Source: Candidatus Competibacteraceae bacterium (GTDB lineage Bacteria > Pseudomonadota > Gammaproteobacteria > Competibacterales > Competibacteraceae). Taken from it: DNA of 13,403 nucleotides. The notes below the pieces were generated by a model, which had not been told where the DNA came from, searched no databases, and saw only the letters and a list, made by a program, of their open reading frames with translations. Position numbers and translations under genes: made by a program. Each line of letters starts with the position of its first letter. Within the stretch, counting starts at the first letter, position 1. Of this stretch, positions 13,381-13,403 are shown in pieces. The stretch lies in assembly GCA_007120095.1 (NCBI GenBank), contig SKOM01000254.1:1-13403 (forward strand), written 5' to 3'.

Positions 13381-13403
13381 TTACTCCTCTGCTGCTGCTG
13401 CTG
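13381..13403 (-). CDS. C-terminal end of an upstream gene, possibly an LptM-type lipoprotein (partial)
   Basis: Only the last codons are visible, reading AAAAEE then TAA, six bases before the lysA start. In Pseudomonas-like genomes a small lipoprotein gene (lppL/lptM) precedes lysA, and an alanine/glutamate-rich tail fits it. The evidence is position and composition only; the identity is inferred. The reading-frame choice rests on TAA at 13381-13383. Confidence 0.4.
13384..13388 (-). promoter_or_regulatory. lysA: Ribosome binding site of lysA
   Basis: AGGAG lies nine bases before the TTG start and overlaps the last glutamate codons of the upstream frame. It supports TTG as the lysA start, since no ATG is in reach. 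Confidence 0.7.
13389..13403 (-). repeat. Five CAG trinucleotide repeats at the window edge
   Basis: On the minus strand the sequence is CAG five times, running off the window, immediately ahead of the lysA ribosome site. In the probable upstream frame it would encode an alanine run. It may continue beyond the edge. Confidence 0.7.

Overview
The window looks like a chromosomal segment of a gammaproteobacterium. The conserved blocks lysA-dapF-DUF484 and engB divergent from a cytochrome c4 / dsbA pair are arrangements I know from Pseudomonas-like Gammaproteobacteria. The exact genus cannot be read from the sequence.

Region 1 (about 1-5197, minus strand) is a probable operon read right to left. 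It runs puuE (allantoinase), a collapsed remnant of uraD (OHCU decarboxylase), a periplasmic binding protein, two membrane permeases (livH-, livM-like) and two ATPases (livG-like, and livF-like cut by the window edge). Together with uraH (5-hydroxyisourate hydrolase, 6289-6636, plus) this is a urate-to-allantoin-to-allantoate locus. The branched-chain-amino-acid-type ABC transporter probably imports a purine-derived compound rather than leucine.

Region 2 (about 5198-6288) is a small accessory islet between puuE and uraH. It holds a very short AbrB-type protein touching the puuE start codon, a ribbon-helix-helix antitoxin with a RelE/ParE toxin and a candidate operator, and an N-terminal stub of an AAA-type ATPase gene.

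Region 3 (6644-9790, minus) reads cytochrome c4, DsbA with an unusual CIHC active site, a SLAC1/TehA-type anion channel or carrier, and a bacterial voltage-gated sodium channel. All four may form one transcription unit.

Region 4 (9934-13403) has engB (plus), convergent with the tightly overlapping lysine and meso-diaminopimelate genes lysA-dapF-DUF484 (minus). At the right edge are the last codons of an upstream gene, probably a small LptM-type lipoprotein. No tRNA, rRNA, insertion sequence, CRISPR array or prophage was seen. The most interesting points are the eroded uraD inside an otherwise intact operon, the probable ureide transporter, the sodium-channel plus anion-channel pair downstream of redox genes, and the CIHC DsbA.
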